DNA of 64,000 nucleotides from Lichenicola sp964247725 (GCA_964247725.1 CAXTVM010000002.1:1-64000), one strand, 5' to 3'. Counted from the first letter of the stretch, positions 53,239 through 62,352 are shown. Numbers and translations: made by a program. Notes: generated by a model not told the origin, from the sequence alone.

Positions 53239-54209
53239 ACGGCATCCTCCTCGGCCGCAACGGCCAGGGCGCAGGAGCCATCCTCGCTGACCTCCACCTG
53301 GAAGGTGGCGTGGCCGATGCCGTAGCGGTGCGCCAGCGTCGCCGCCGCCTGCCGCAGCAGGTCGTCGTCCGGCGGCAGGCCGGGGCGCACCAGGTGGGCG
53401 GTGAGGGCCGTCTCGGTAGTGCTCATGCCCCAGATGTGCAGGTGGTGCAGGTCGACGACGCCGGGCAGCGTGCGCAGGAAATCCTCCACCGCCGCGTGGT
53501 CGATGCCCGCCGGCACCGCGTCCAGCGCCAGCGCCGCCGACTGCCGTAGCAGCGACCAGCTGCCGGCGACGATCACCGCCGCCACCGCCAGGCTCAGCAC
53601 GGGGTCGATGCGCGACCAGCCGGTCAGCACGATCAGCAAGCCGCCCGCCACCACGACGGCGGCGGTGGCGGCATCCCCCGCCATGTGCAGGACGATGGCG
53701 CGGATGTTGAGGTCGTGGCGGCGGCCGGACATGAACAGCAGTGCCGTGACGCCGTTCACGGCGATACCCGCGGCCGCCACCACCATCACCAGCCGCCCGG
53801 CGACCGCCCCCGGGTACAGCAGGCGCCGGATCGCCTCGGAGGCGATTCCGCCAGTGACGACCAGCAGCAGGGTGGCGTTGAACAGGGCGGACAGGATCGA
53901 GGCGCGCCGCAGCCCATAGGTGAAGCGCGCGGTCGGTCGCCGGCGGCCGAGCGAGGTGGCGAGCCAGGCGGCCGCCATGGCGAGCACGTCGCCGGCATTG
54001 TGGCCGGCATCCGCCAGCAGCGCCACCGAGCCGGCGATCACGCCGTATGCCGCCTCGGCGCCGACATAGGCGAGGTTCAGCGCCATGCCGATCGCGAATG
54101 CGGCGCCGAAGCGGGCCGGCACGTGCGCATGGCCGTGATGGTGGGCATGGTCTGAAATAGGTGGCCTCCGTAGGTCGGGCTGGGGTCGCCGCACCGGGCG
54201 CGCTTGCAC
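53208..54209 (-). CDS. Cation diffusion facilitator metal exporter
   Basis: A 333-residue CDF protein with six helices. His-rich N-terminus (DHAHHHGHAHV), the transport-site motif LLADAGHNAGDVLAMAAAWL on TM2, VLHMAGDAATAAVVV on TM5, and a C-terminal cytoplasmic domain (VVDLHHLHIWGMSTTETALT). The two H/D-x-x-x-D sites suggest Zn2+/H+ antiport as in ZitB/CzcD. It is upstream of and overlaps the purine permease gene on the same strand. The start could be internal, near the His-rich segment. Confidence 0.9.
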   Translation of the reverse strand: MQARPVRRPQPDLRRPPISDHAHHHGHAHVPARFGAAFAIGMALNLAYVGAEAAYGVIAGSVALLADAGHNAGDVLAMAAAWLATSLGRRRPTARFTYGLRRASILSALFNATLLLVVTGGIASEAIRRLLYPGAVAGRLVMVVAAAGIAVNGVTALLFMSGRRHDLNIRAIVLHMAGDAATAAVVVAGGLLIVLTGWSRIDPVLSLAVAAVIVAGSWSLLRQSAALALDAVPAGIDHAAVEDFLRTLPGVVDLHHLHIWGMSTTETALTAHLVRPGLPPDDDLLRQAAATLAHRYGIGHATFQVEVSEDGSCALAVAAEEDAVCVPAAAGAV

Positions 54210-54281
54210 GGCCCCGATGCTAGGCCGATATCGGCGGTCCCGTCATCGGCCGCATCCCCCTCCTGGCCCTGGGCTCCCCCC

Positions 54282-55919
54282 ATGCTGCGTCTCGCTGAAC
54301 TCAAGCTGCCGCTCGACCACCCGCCGGACGCGCTGCCCGCGGCGGCGGCGGCGCGCCTCGGCGTCGCGGCGGCCGACATCCTGTCGCACGCGGTGTTCCG
54401 GCGCGGCTACGACGCCCGCCGCCGCGACGGGATCAGCCTGGTCTACAGCCTGGACGTCGCCGTGCGCGACGAGGCGGTGGTGCTGGCGCGCCTCTGCGGC
54501 CACGACCAGGTGCAGCCGACCCCGGACATGGGCTATCGCGCCGTGCTGGCCGACGGCGCCGCACGCGCATCGCGGCCGGGCTATCGCCGCCCGGTGGTGA
54601 TCGGCGCCGGGCCGTGTGGTCTGCTGGCCGGGCTGATCCTGGCGCAGATGGGGCTGCGGCCGCTGATCCTGGAACGCGGCCGCGCGGTCCGCGCGCGCAC
54701 CGTCGACACCTTCGCGCTGTGGCGCCGCTCCGAGCTTGAGCCCGAGAGCAACGTGCAGTTCGGCGAGGGCGGCGCCGGCACCTTTTCCGACGGCAAGCTC
54801 TACAGCCAGGCCAGCGACCGTCAGCATTACGGCCGCAAGGTGCTGCACGAGTTCGTCCGCGCCGGCGCGCCGGAGGAGATCCTGGTGGTCTCCAAGCCGC
54901 ATGTCGGCACCTTCCGGCTGGTGACGATGGTCGAGAGCATCCGCGCGCAGATCGAGGTGCTGGGCGGCGAATACCGCTTCGGCAGCCGCGTGACGAGGTT
55001 CGAGATAGGGCTCGGCCGGGACGGCGGCCGCCGCATCGAAGGTGTCGCGCTGGCCGACGGCAGCGCGGTCGAGGCGCGCCACGTGGTGCTGGCGATCGGC
55101 CACAGCGCCCGCGACACCTTCGAGGCGCTGCTAGCGGCCGGCGTGTCGATGCACGCCAAGCCGCTGTCGATCGGGGTCCGCATCGAGCACCCGCAATCGC
55201 TGATCGACCGCGCCCGCTTCGGCGAGCATGCCGGCCATGCGCTGCTGGGGGCGGCCGACTACAAGCTGGTGCACCACGCCAGCAACGGCCGCGGCGTCTA
55301 CAGCTTCTGCATGTGCCCGGGCGGCACCGTGGTGGCCGCCACCTCGGAACCGGGGCGGGTGGTGACCAACGGCATGAGTCAGTACTCGCGCAACGAGCGC
55401 AACGCCAACGCCGGCATCGTGGTTGGGCTGACGCCGGCCGACTTCGCGCCGTTCGGCGACGGGCCGCTGGCTGGCGTCGCGTTCCAGCGCCATTGGGAAT
55501 CCCGCGCCTTCGAGGCCGGCGGCGGGCACTACCGGGCGCCGGCGCAGCGGGTCGGCGACCTGCTGGCAGGGCGCGCCTCGACGATGCTAGGCGACGTGGT
55601 GCCCTCCTACACCCCGGGCGTGACGCCGACCGACCTCGCGCACTGCCTGCCGGACTACGCGATCCCGGCGATCCGCGAGGCGCTGCCGCGGTTCGGCCGG
55701 CAGATCCGCGGCTTCGACATGGCGGATGCGGTGATGACCGGCGTCGAGACCCGCACCTCGTCGCCGGTGCGCATCACCCGCGGCGCCGACCTGCAGAGCC
55801 TGAACACGCGCGGGCTGTACCCGGCCGGCGAGGGCTGCGGCTACGCCGGCGGCATCATGACCGCCGGCATCGACGGCATCCGCGTGGCGGAAGCGCTGGC
55901 GCTCGACCTTGCGGGTTGA
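54282..55919 (+). CDS. FAD-dependent oxidoreductase (NAD(P)/FAD dehydrogenase family)
   Basis: A 545-residue flavoprotein with an N-terminal non-Rossmann extension of about 100 residues, then the dinucleotide fold VIGAGPCGLLAGLILAQMG, QFGEGGAGTFSDGKLYSQAS and a C-terminal PAGEGCGYAGGIMTAGIDG. This matches a widespread family of uncharacterised FAD-dependent dehydrogenases (BaiN/HI0933-like relatives). Substrate unknown. Start at ATG 54282 (MLRLAELKLPLDHPP); the frame is open 26 codons upstream, but that part overlaps the divergent CDF start. Confidence 0.87.
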   Translation: MLRLAELKLPLDHPPDALPAAAAARLGVAAADILSHAVFRRGYDARRRDGISLVYSLDVAVRDEAVVLARLCGHDQVQPTPDMGYRAVLADGAARASRPGYRRPVVIGAGPCGLLAGLILAQMGLRPLILERGRAVRARTVDTFALWRRSELEPESNVQFGEGGAGTFSDGKLYSQASDRQHYGRKVLHEFVRAGAPEEILVVSKPHVGTFRLVTMVESIRAQIEVLGGEYRFGSRVTRFEIGLGRDGGRRIEGVALADGSAVEARHVVLAIGHSARDTFEALLAAGVSMHAKPLSIGVRIEHPQSLIDRARFGEHAGHALLGAADYKLVHHASNGRGVYSFCMCPGGTVVAATSEPGRVVTNGMSQYSRNERNANAGIVVGLTPADFAPFGDGPLAGVAFQRHWESRAFEAGGGHYRAPAQRVGDLLAGRASTMLGDVVPSYTPGVTPTDLAHCLPDYAIPAIREALPRFGRQIRGFDMADAVMTGVETRTSSPVRITRGADLQSLNTRGLYPAGEGCGYAGGIMTAGIDGIRVAEALALDLAG

Positions 55920-56050
55920 TGGGTCAAGGATCGGACTTGTCTGGTCGACGGGAAATGGAAGACGATTGACGTCTTCCGAAAACTGGCCGGCCTTGTGACT
56001 TCTTTCCTTCTGCGAGTTGCTGATTGGTCCGAATTCGTTCCAGTATCGGG

Positions 56051-56454
56051 ATGATGGCCTTCGTGCTTGGCGCCACCGGTTCGATGGCCCGACCGGCTCC
56101 GCCCATGGCCGGAACCTGCGACGGTACGTATCGATGCTCTCAAGGCTCGACCGTCCTGCATCTCGTCGTCGACACGGCGCCGGACGGCGCCCTCACCGCG
56201 GTGTTCGATTTCTCGAGCCTGCCTTTCGGACGCGTTGTGCCTTCGGGCAGCTTTCGAATGCAGGGCACCTTCGACTCGTCGACCGACAGGGTCGTATTGA
56301 ACCGGATGCTTGGTTGCTGCAGCCGCCCGGCTTCGTCATGGTTGGCCTCAACGGAGTTCTGCAGTGTTCGAACACGCAGTTGCGGGGTCGCTTGAGATGG
56401 AACCTGACCGGTATCGTCCGGGACGCCCCGGTTCCAGCAGATCTGTTGCGGTAA
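56051..56454 (+). pseudogene. Small exported protein, frameshifted
   Basis: Reading from ATG 56051, a short leader (MMAFVLGATGSMA) leads to CDGTYRCSQGSTVLHLVVDT and VVPSGSFRMQGTFDSSTDRV. The frame then loses sense near 56300. The other plus-strand frame continues with DAWLLQPPGFVMVGLNGVLQ and LRGRLRWNLTG, which fits as the second half of the same small secreted beta-rich protein. One missing C in AACCGGAT (56299-56306) would explain the break (VVLNPDAWLL restored). Function unknown. The 3' end overlaps the convergent broken TPR gene. Confidence 0.6.
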
Positions 56455-57919
56455 GAGATTGACTGGTTGAGGCCGATGTCGGCTGGATCTTCGCCGCGCG
56501 ATCAAACATCGTCGCCTGCACGGCCTGGATCGCCCGCTCGACTGCCGGCCTCCGATAGTTCCAGATCGGATCGAGTGGCGGCGGGGCGATGATCATCGCG
56601 CCACTGGCCTCGAACAGCAGCAATCGGCCGTTGGCGGCCGGCGCGAAGTCGACGCCGGCATAGTCCAGCTCCAGCGCCGCCGCAATCGTGCCGAGGGCCG
56701 ACATCGCGGTCACCGCCAAGATCCCGGGCATTAGCCAGGAACCGCGCCTCCTCCGCCTGGTGTGCTGCATCCGTCATGCCGGCCATGTAGTGGTGGACCT
56801 TCCAGTCGATGGAGATCGCCAAGTGCAGCGGCAGGATCTCACCCTTGATCAGCATCACGCGATACTTGCGGAACAGGCCGTCCGCACCTGCGGCGTCGAG
56901 GGCCTCGATCGCCAGCAGCCGTTCGCCCGGCAGCGCAGCCAGGGCCGCCGGCAGGTCAGCCGCGCGGTCGATCCGCACGAAGTGCTGCCCGGTATGGTGC
57001 CCCGGGCTGCGCAGCGGGAACGGCGGCACGAAGCCCTCGGGCACCCCGGCCGAGATAGCCGCGCGTGGCAGCGATACGGTGCGCGGCGCCACTACCCCGG
57101 GCACGCCGGCCAGCCGGCGCATGACCTCGAGATGCGTCGTCCGCGCGACCCGCGACGGCGGGTTAAGCACCGGCTGGCCGGTGCCGAACAGCAGCCGCTT
57201 GGCGGCGGCCAGCGCCTCGGCGCAGCGATCGGCGTGGCCGATGGCGTTGAACACCAGGTCATGCGGCGGCAGCGGCGGGGCTGGATCCGCGTACTTGGCG
57301 ACCAGGGTGTGGGTGAGGAACAGCCGGTCGTCGAGCGGGGGGCGCGTCGGCAGGTTGCCGCCGTGGGCCGAGACCAGCTGCAGAACCACCACCGGCGCCG
57401 CCCCGCGATAGGGGCGGTGCTGAGCGGCCAGCTGGCGAAGCCCAGCGCGCGGTGATGCGCTGCACCCGCCTGGTCGATCCCGTCCAACAGCGCGGCCATG
57501 CCCTGATGCGCGCCCGCATGGGACGGATCGAGTGCCAGCGCCGCGTCGTAATGCCGCCGAGCCATCGCCGGCTGGTCGGCGCGGTGCAGCAGCCGGGCCA
57601 GGCGCACGTGCGCCGCCGGATCCTCGGGATGCGCCTCCACGGCCTGACCGAACACGGTCAGCGCGACGCTGGTGTGGCCGGCCGCGGCGAGCAGGTGCCC
57701 GAGATTGGCCAGCGCCCCAGCATGGCGGAAGTCGCGCGCCAGCATGTCGAGATAGGCCTGTCGCGCCGGATCGCCGAGGCCGAGCCGGTCGAGCAGGCAG
57801 CCTCGGTCGAACAGCAGGTCGACCTCGTCGGGCGCCGTGACCAGCGCCCGCTCGACCCGTTCCAGCGCCTGCTCGGCGGCGCGATGGGTCGGCGATGCCG
57901 CCGGCCGATCAAGGGTCAC
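56348..57919 (-). pseudogene. TPR/ATP-grasp-like protein, two frameshifts
   Basis: Three successive minus-strand frames together spell one protein. The first, from 57919, has TPR repeats (VDLLFDRGCLLDRLGLGDPA, AGALANLGHLLAAAGHTSVA). After a shift near 57425 it continues with AAPVVVLQLVSAHGGNLPTR, PPHDLVFNAIGHADRCAEAL, GHHTGQHFVRID and KYRVMLIKGEILPLHLAISI. After a second shift near 56735 it continues with LGTIAAALELDYAGVDFAPA and NGRLLLFEASGAMI, the end of an ATP-grasp-like domain (the FEA position is metal/ATP binding). This TPR-grasp layout is known in Acetobacteraceae-type genomes but its reaction is unknown. Two independent breaks point to a dead gene unless the sequence is faulty. Confidence 0.75.
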
Positions 57920-57956
57920 GGATGAAGGCCATCAAATGAGGTCGTTCCGAGCAGGC

Positions 57957-58032
57957 AAGGCCAGGGCGCTGCCCTGGACCCATTGGGGCCGCGGGCCCCA
58001 GTGGGGTCCAAGGGTAAAACCCCTGGCCTTCT
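57957..58032 (-). repeat. Palindromic dispersed element, minimal form (copy 8)
   Basis: A 76-bp element with both ends (AAGGCCAGGGCGCTGCCCTG and the CCCCTGGCCTT side) around one central palindrome, TTGGGGCCGCGGGCCCCA. It resembles the long form with its middle deleted. In minus reading it begins 14 bases after the SDR stop. Confidence 0.8.
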
Positions 58033-58046
58033 TGCAGACTAGACGA

Positions 58047-58775
58047 TCAGACGCAGAGACCGACCACGGCGGCGGCGGCGATGCGGGGATCGGGCAGCGA
58101 GGCGGCCGTCTCGCCCGGCATTGCCTGCGCGCGTAGCCGGGTCGCGGTCGGGCCCGGATCAAACAGCGAGATCCGCAGCGTCTCGTGCGCGCGCATCTCC
58201 TCCTGCCACGTGTGTACCAGCGCCTCCATGCCGGCTTTCGAGGCGGCCATCAGGCTCCAGAAGGCACGCGGAGTGGCGGCGACGGCGTCGGTCAGGAACA
58301 CCGCGCGACCGGACGGGGCGACGGTCAGCAGTGGCGCCAGGGTGCGGATCAGCCGCCAGGCGGCCGTCAAGTTGACGGCGATCGCCGCGTCCCAGTCTCG
58401 CACTTGGATGTGCGGCACCGGCGTCAGCGCGCCCAGTTCGGCGGCGGCATGGACCAGCACGTCGAGACGGCCGAAGCGCTGCGCCAAAGTAGGACCGAGC
58501 AGGTCGATCGCGCCGCCGTCGGCCAGGTCGAGCGGCAGCAGGGTAGCGCTGCCGCCCGCGGCGCGGATCAGGTCGTCGGTGTGGTCGAGGCCGCCCTGGG
58601 TGCGTGCCAGCAACACGCAGTGCAGACCGGCTGCGGTTAGGGCGGTGGCGGTCGCCTGACCGATACCGCGGCCGGCGCCGGTGATCAGCGCGACGCGGGA
58701 AGGCCAGGGACGCCATCCCCGGACCCCGCTAGGACCGGCGGCCCTAGGACCTGATTCCGTCAGTGTGGTTTCCAA
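58047..58775 (-). CDS. SDR-family oxidoreductase with repeat-derived N-terminus
   Basis: A short-chain dehydrogenase: cofactor motif VALITGAGRGIGQATATAL, NAA-like LVHAAAELGA, and a catalytic region where ASKAGMEALV provides the Lys; the usual Tyr of Y-x-x-x-K is replaced in LMAASKAG by Met-Ala. The reading frame upstream of residue 25 or so runs into a dispersed palindromic element, and the only in-frame start is a TTG inside it (CCTTTGGAAACC), giving 242 residues. The original start seems to have been overwritten. Substrate unknown. Activity is doubtful given the missing Tyr, though residues nearby could compensate. Confidence 0.7.
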   Translation of the reverse strand: METTLTESGPRAAGPSGVRGWRPWPSRVALITGAGRGIGQATATALTAAGLHCVLLARTQGGLDHTDDLIRAAGGSATLLPLDLADGGAIDLLGPTLAQRFGRLDVLVHAAAELGALTPVPHIQVRDWDAAIAVNLTAAWRLIRTLAPLLTVAPSGRAVFLTDAVAATPRAFWSLMAASKAGMEALVHTWQEEMRAHETLRISLFDPGPTATRLRAQAMPGETAASLPDPRIAAAAVVGLCV

Positions 58776-58820
58776 AGGCTCGGCCTTTGACGGGGTCCAG
58801 GGGCAGAGCCCTTGGCCTTA
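58700..58820 (-). repeat. Palindromic dispersed element, short form (copy 9), fused to a gene 5' end
   Basis: A 121-bp element in minus orientation whose first bases overlap the purF stop (TAAGGCC). It carries CCAAAGGCTCGGCCTTTG, then a CTAGGACCGGCGGCCCTAG palindrome and a right end that runs directly into the coding sequence of the SDR gene. Confidence 0.83.
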
Positions 58821-60356
58821 CCTTGCATCCGACAGCAGGCTCGGCCGAGCCCGGCTGTCCTCGTTGAGGTCGGCGAGACCGATAGGATACTCGCCGGTGA
58901 AGCAGGCGTCACAATAGAACGGCCGCGCCGGGTCGCGGCCCTCCGGCCGGCCCAGCGCCCGGTAGAGCCCATCCAGAGAGATGAAGGCCAGGCTGTCGGC
59001 GCCGATCAGCCGCGCCATCTCGGCGGTGTCGTGGTTGGCGGCCAGCAGCTTGCCGCGCTCCGGCGTATCGATGCCGTAGAAGCAGCTGTGCGTGGTCGGC
59101 GGCGAGGAGATCCGCATGTGCACCTCGGAGGCGCCGGCGGCGCGCACCATCTCGACGATCTTGCGGCTGGTGGTGCCGCGCACGATCGAGTCGTCCACCA
59201 GGATCACCCGCTTGCCGGCGATCATCGCCCGGTTGACGGAGTGCTTCAGCTTGACGCCGAGGTTGCGGATCTGGTCGGTCGGCTCGATGAAGGTGCGGCC
59301 GACATAGTGGTTGCGGATGATGCCGAGCTCGTACGGGATGCCGCCCTCGACCGCGTAGCCCATCGCCGAAGGCACGCCGGAATCCGGCACCGGCACCACC
59401 ACGTCGGCGTCGACCGGGCTTTCGCGAGCGAGCTCGATGCCGATCCGCTTGCGCGCGGCATACACGCCGTGTCCGTCCAGCACCGAGTCCGGGCGCGCGA
59501 AGTAGATGTACTCGAACACGCAGAACCGTGCCGGCTTGTCGCCGAACGGGCGGATCGAGCGCACGCCGGCATCGTCGATGATGACGATCTCGCCCGGCTC
59601 GACGTCGCGCACGAACTCGGCGCCGACGATGTCGAGCGCGCAGGTCTCGCTGGCCAGCACCCAGGCCGGCTTGGCTGCGTCGGACTGCCCGGCATCCCGG
59701 GCCGGATCGATGCGGCCCAAGATCAGCGGGCGCACGCCGAGCGGGTCGCGCACGCCGATCAGCGCCTCCTGGCTCAGCACCACCAGCGAGTAGGCGCCGA
59801 TCACCTGCTTCAGCGCGTCGGTCAGCCGGTCGACCACCGAGGTGTAGAGGCTGATCGCGATCAGGTGGATGAACACCTCGCTGTCGGTAGTCGACTGGAA
59901 GATGCAGCCGCGCCGCACCAGGGCGCGGCGGAGCGAGGTGGCGTTGGTGAGGTTGCCGTTGTGGCTGACCGCAAGGCCGCCGAACTCGAACTCGGCGTAG
60001 AGCGGCTGCACGTTGCGGATCACGGTGGCGCCGGTGGTGGCGTAGCGGTTGTGGCCGACCGCCGCACTGCCCGGCAGGCCGCCGATGATGCGGGCGTCAC
60101 CGAACACGTCGCCGACCAGCCCCAGCCCCTTGTGGGTGTGGAAGCGCACATCCGGCCCGGTGGTTGAGAACGAGACGATGCCGGTCGCTTCCTGGCCGCG
60201 ATGCTGCAGCGCGTGCAGCCCGAGTGCCGTCATGGCGCCGGCGTCGTGCGCGTTCCAGATTCCGAACACGCCGCATTCCTCGTGCGGCTTGTCGTCGTCA
60301 TGGGGTCCCGAGGGGTCGGGCAGGCTGTTACCGGGAAGGCCGGGGGCGGCGGTCAT
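58818..60356 (-). CDS. purF: Amidophosphoribosyltransferase
   Basis: A 512-residue enzyme for the first committed step of purine synthesis (PRPP + glutamine to phosphoribosylamine). The N-terminal nucleophile cysteine follows a short leader in DKPHEECGVFGIWNAHDAGA, so a propeptide of about 28 residues is probably removed. Glutaminase domain LQHRGQEATGIVSF and GHNRYATTGAT; PRPP-binding loop VILVDDSIVRGTTSRKIVEM. It is 36 bases downstream of cvpA, the same order as in E. coli. Its stop codon is part of a repeat element. Confidence 0.96.
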   Translation of the reverse strand: MTAAPGLPGNSLPDPSGPHDDDKPHEECGVFGIWNAHDAGAMTALGLHALQHRGQEATGIVSFSTTGPDVRFHTHKGLGLVGDVFGDARIIGGLPGSAAVGHNRYATTGATVIRNVQPLYAEFEFGGLAVSHNGNLTNATSLRRALVRRGCIFQSTTDSEVFIHLIAISLYTSVVDRLTDALKQVIGAYSLVVLSQEALIGVRDPLGVRPLILGRIDPARDAGQSDAAKPAWVLASETCALDIVGAEFVRDVEPGEIVIIDDAGVRSIRPFGDKPARFCVFEYIYFARPDSVLDGHGVYAARKRIGIELARESPVDADVVVPVPDSGVPSAMGYAVEGGIPYELGIIRNHYVGRTFIEPTDQIRNLGVKLKHSVNRAMIAGKRVILVDDSIVRGTTSRKIVEMVRAAGASEVHMRISSPPTTHSCFYGIDTPERGKLLAANHDTAEMARLIGADSLAFISLDGLYRALGRPEGRDPARPFYCDACFTGEYPIGLADLNEDSRARPSLLSDAR

Positions 60357-60392
60357 GGTGGGCTCTCCTGCCGGCGCGGGCGGGTGCGGCGG

Positions 60393-60920
60393 TCAGATGG
60401 CGTGGTCGGCCTGCGGCGTCGTGACCACAGGCCCAAGGTCGGGGCGGAACCGGGGCGGCAGCCGCGCGGCGACGAACGCGGCGCCCCGATCCACGAACGG
60501 CAGGCTCCGGCTGCTGCGGAGCGCCCACGGCCACTCCGCCACCGGCAGCAGCGGCGCCACCACCAGAAAAGCGATCACCAGCACCGCGAACCCGCGCAGC
60601 AACCCGAACGCGAACCCCGCCAGCCGATCGATGCCGCTCAGCAGCGAGCCGCGCACCAGCGTGCCGAGAGCGCCCGCGGTCAGCAGGAAGGCGATCAGCA
60701 ATACCACGAACACGACCACGAACGCCACCGGATCGGCCACCGCGTCGTCGCCGATCATACGCCGTGAGAATGGCAGCAGCTGGCCGTACAGCCGCTCCGC
60801 TAGGATGGCGGCCCCCACCCAGGCGCACAGGCCCAGAGCCTCCCGAACGAAGCCGCGCATCAGCCCGACCAGCGCCGACAGCAGCAGGATCGCCAGCACG
60901 ACGAGATCGATCCAGCTCAT
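60393..60920 (-). CDS. cvpA: CvpA-family membrane protein
   Basis: A 175-residue protein with about four hydrophobic helices. The N-terminus SWIDLVVLAILLLSALVGLM and RGFVREALGLCAWVGA match the CvpA family, named for colicin V production and linked to envelope functions. The C-terminal 35 residues are polar. First gene of cvpA-purF, so its promoter should lie in the adjoining gap. Confidence 0.92.
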   Translation of the reverse strand: MSWIDLVVLAILLLSALVGLMRGFVREALGLCAWVGAAILAERLYGQLLPFSRRMIGDDAVADPVAFVVVFVVLLIAFLLTAGALGTLVRGSLLSGIDRLAGFAFGLLRGFAVLVIAFLVVAPLLPVAEWPWALRSSRSLPFVDRGAAFVAARLPPRFRPDLGPVVTTPQADHAI

Positions 60921-61349
60921 GCCGCGCTATATCGCGCCGTCGCGACGGAAAGCCAAGGCCGGGGCACCCGGCCACGCGACGCCGCTGCCGCGGGCGGGAC
61001 GCCGGCCGCTTGAGGCAGCTTGGTGCCGTCGATCCGCCAGAGCTTCGGCAGCCCGTACGGCACCCTGCTCGCCGGGACTGCGCGGCCACGTGGCGTCGGC
61101 AACTCGGATGGTCCCGGTCGGCCGGCGGGTTGCGCGCACGACATCGTGTCGATGGAGCCTCGATGCGCAGCTGAGGCGATCGCTGCCTCGACGTCGCCTG
61201 CGGCGGGCGGCGTCCGACCATCCGTACCCCTGGAGCCTGCTTATGCTTCGGCAGACTGTTAAGGGTCCTGAAACGATGTGCATTGTAATTTAGGTAAACG
61301 GCATGAAAACAATCTCAAATGTCACCATGACCGGAAGCGGGAGGTCGAT
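60921..61349. other. 429-bp divergent gap, no gene seen
   Basis: Divergent intergenic region. GC-rich on the cvpA side; from about 61255 it turns A+T-rich (TGTAATTTAGGTAAAC, AAAACAATCTCAAATG), which is where the promoter of the response-regulator gene probably lies. No gene or clear hairpin seen. Confidence 0.4.
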
Positions 61350-62087
61350 TTGTCCAGTCGGATTCTTGTCGTCGAAGATGATTTGATACAGCAACAAGTC
61401 CTTGAGCGGTTTCTCGTGTCTCATGGATACTACGTCGCGACTGCCGCAACCGGATTGGAGGCGATCAAAAAGATACGCGATGACCGGTTCGATGTCATCA
61501 TCCTTGATTATGCCATGCCGGGCTTCGATGGTGTCGACGCCGCGAAGTGGATTAGGAGAGAGATGACGGGCGTCATCCAACCCTACCTGATCGCACTCAG
61601 CGCGAACATTCAGGACATGCTCAGCAACGAGTTGGAGGCCGAGACGGTCTTCGACCACGTCCAGCAGAAGCCCTGGAACCCGAAGGCGCTGATCACGGTC
61701 CTGCAAGGTCTTCAGAACGATCGGAGCCTGGCGCACTTCAAGCAGGCCCGTGATGGCGATCCGCGCGGCGGACTGATCCCGCAAGGCGCCTCTCCGAGTT
61801 GCGCGTTGGAAGACGATGATGCCGACGCACCTCTGCTGCGGGTCACGACTTGCCTAGAGAAGGTGAAGGTGCTCATCGTGGATGAAGAGGAGTCGGTCCT
61901 CTCCGCGTTCAGGGTTTCTCTGGAAGAAGCCAATTACGACGTGAGCCTGGCGATCAGCATGGCGGAGGCGATTAGGGCTCTAGAAAACGGGACTTTCGAC
62001 ATCGTGTTCGCCGACTACTTCGGAACGAGTAAGTTCTGTGGGAGTCCAACGGCTTTTCTGAAGCGAGCACGCCAACACAACGCTTGA
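61350..62087 (+). CDS. Two-receiver response regulator, second receiver incomplete
   Basis: A 245-residue protein with no output domain. The first receiver (residues about 3-122) is complete: ILVVEDDLIQQQVL acidic pair, Asp53 in DVIILDYAMPGFDG, Ser in IALSAN and Lys in QKPW. The second (about 172-245) has KVLIVDEEESVLSAF and Asp222 in IVFADYFG but stops before the Thr/Ser and Lys strands, so it is truncated. The start is TTG 61350, with GGGAGG five bases upstream; no in-frame ATG fits. It faces a hybrid kinase gene and may be its partner. Its base composition is less GC-rich than the rest of the window. Confidence 0.83.
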   Translation: MSSRILVVEDDLIQQQVLERFLVSHGYYVATAATGLEAIKKIRDDRFDVIILDYAMPGFDGVDAAKWIRREMTGVIQPYLIALSANIQDMLSNELEAETVFDHVQQKPWNPKALITVLQGLQNDRSLAHFKQARDGDPRGGLIPQGASPSCALEDDDADAPLLRVTTCLEKVKVLIVDEEESVLSAFRVSLEEANYDVSLAISMAEAIRALENGTFDIVFADYFGTSKFCGSPTAFLKRARQHNA

Positions 62088-62352
62088 TGTCCCGTTCGGA
62101 TCCGCCGAAGGGTAGGAAGTGGATGATCCGGTCGGGTTGAACTACCAGAGCCAGGTCGGAGCTGCAGGCCGGGTCGTCTATGCTCCCGTCGACGAGTTCC
62201 CAGCTCATGAGGGAACTCCAACTGCTGCCGGACGAACGGTCAGCGATTGAGAATGAACACCAGCCGATCAAATTCGCTTGCTGATGGCTGGTAGACTCAC
62301 GGAGACGTGCTCGCGCACCATAACTCGGGCCACGCGACCCTCTGCGATCCCG

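Noticed and set aside
50435..53281. 948-codon open frame on the minus strand
   Set aside because: It crosses guaD and the permease in the wrong frame; the translation is low-complexity Arg/Ala/Pro typical of shadows in GC-rich DNA.
5277..58820. Treating the palindromic repeats as simple rho-independent terminators
   Set aside because: They are much longer than a terminator, have several stacked palindromes, conserved non-hairpin middle parts and no U-run; termination may be one function but does not explain them.
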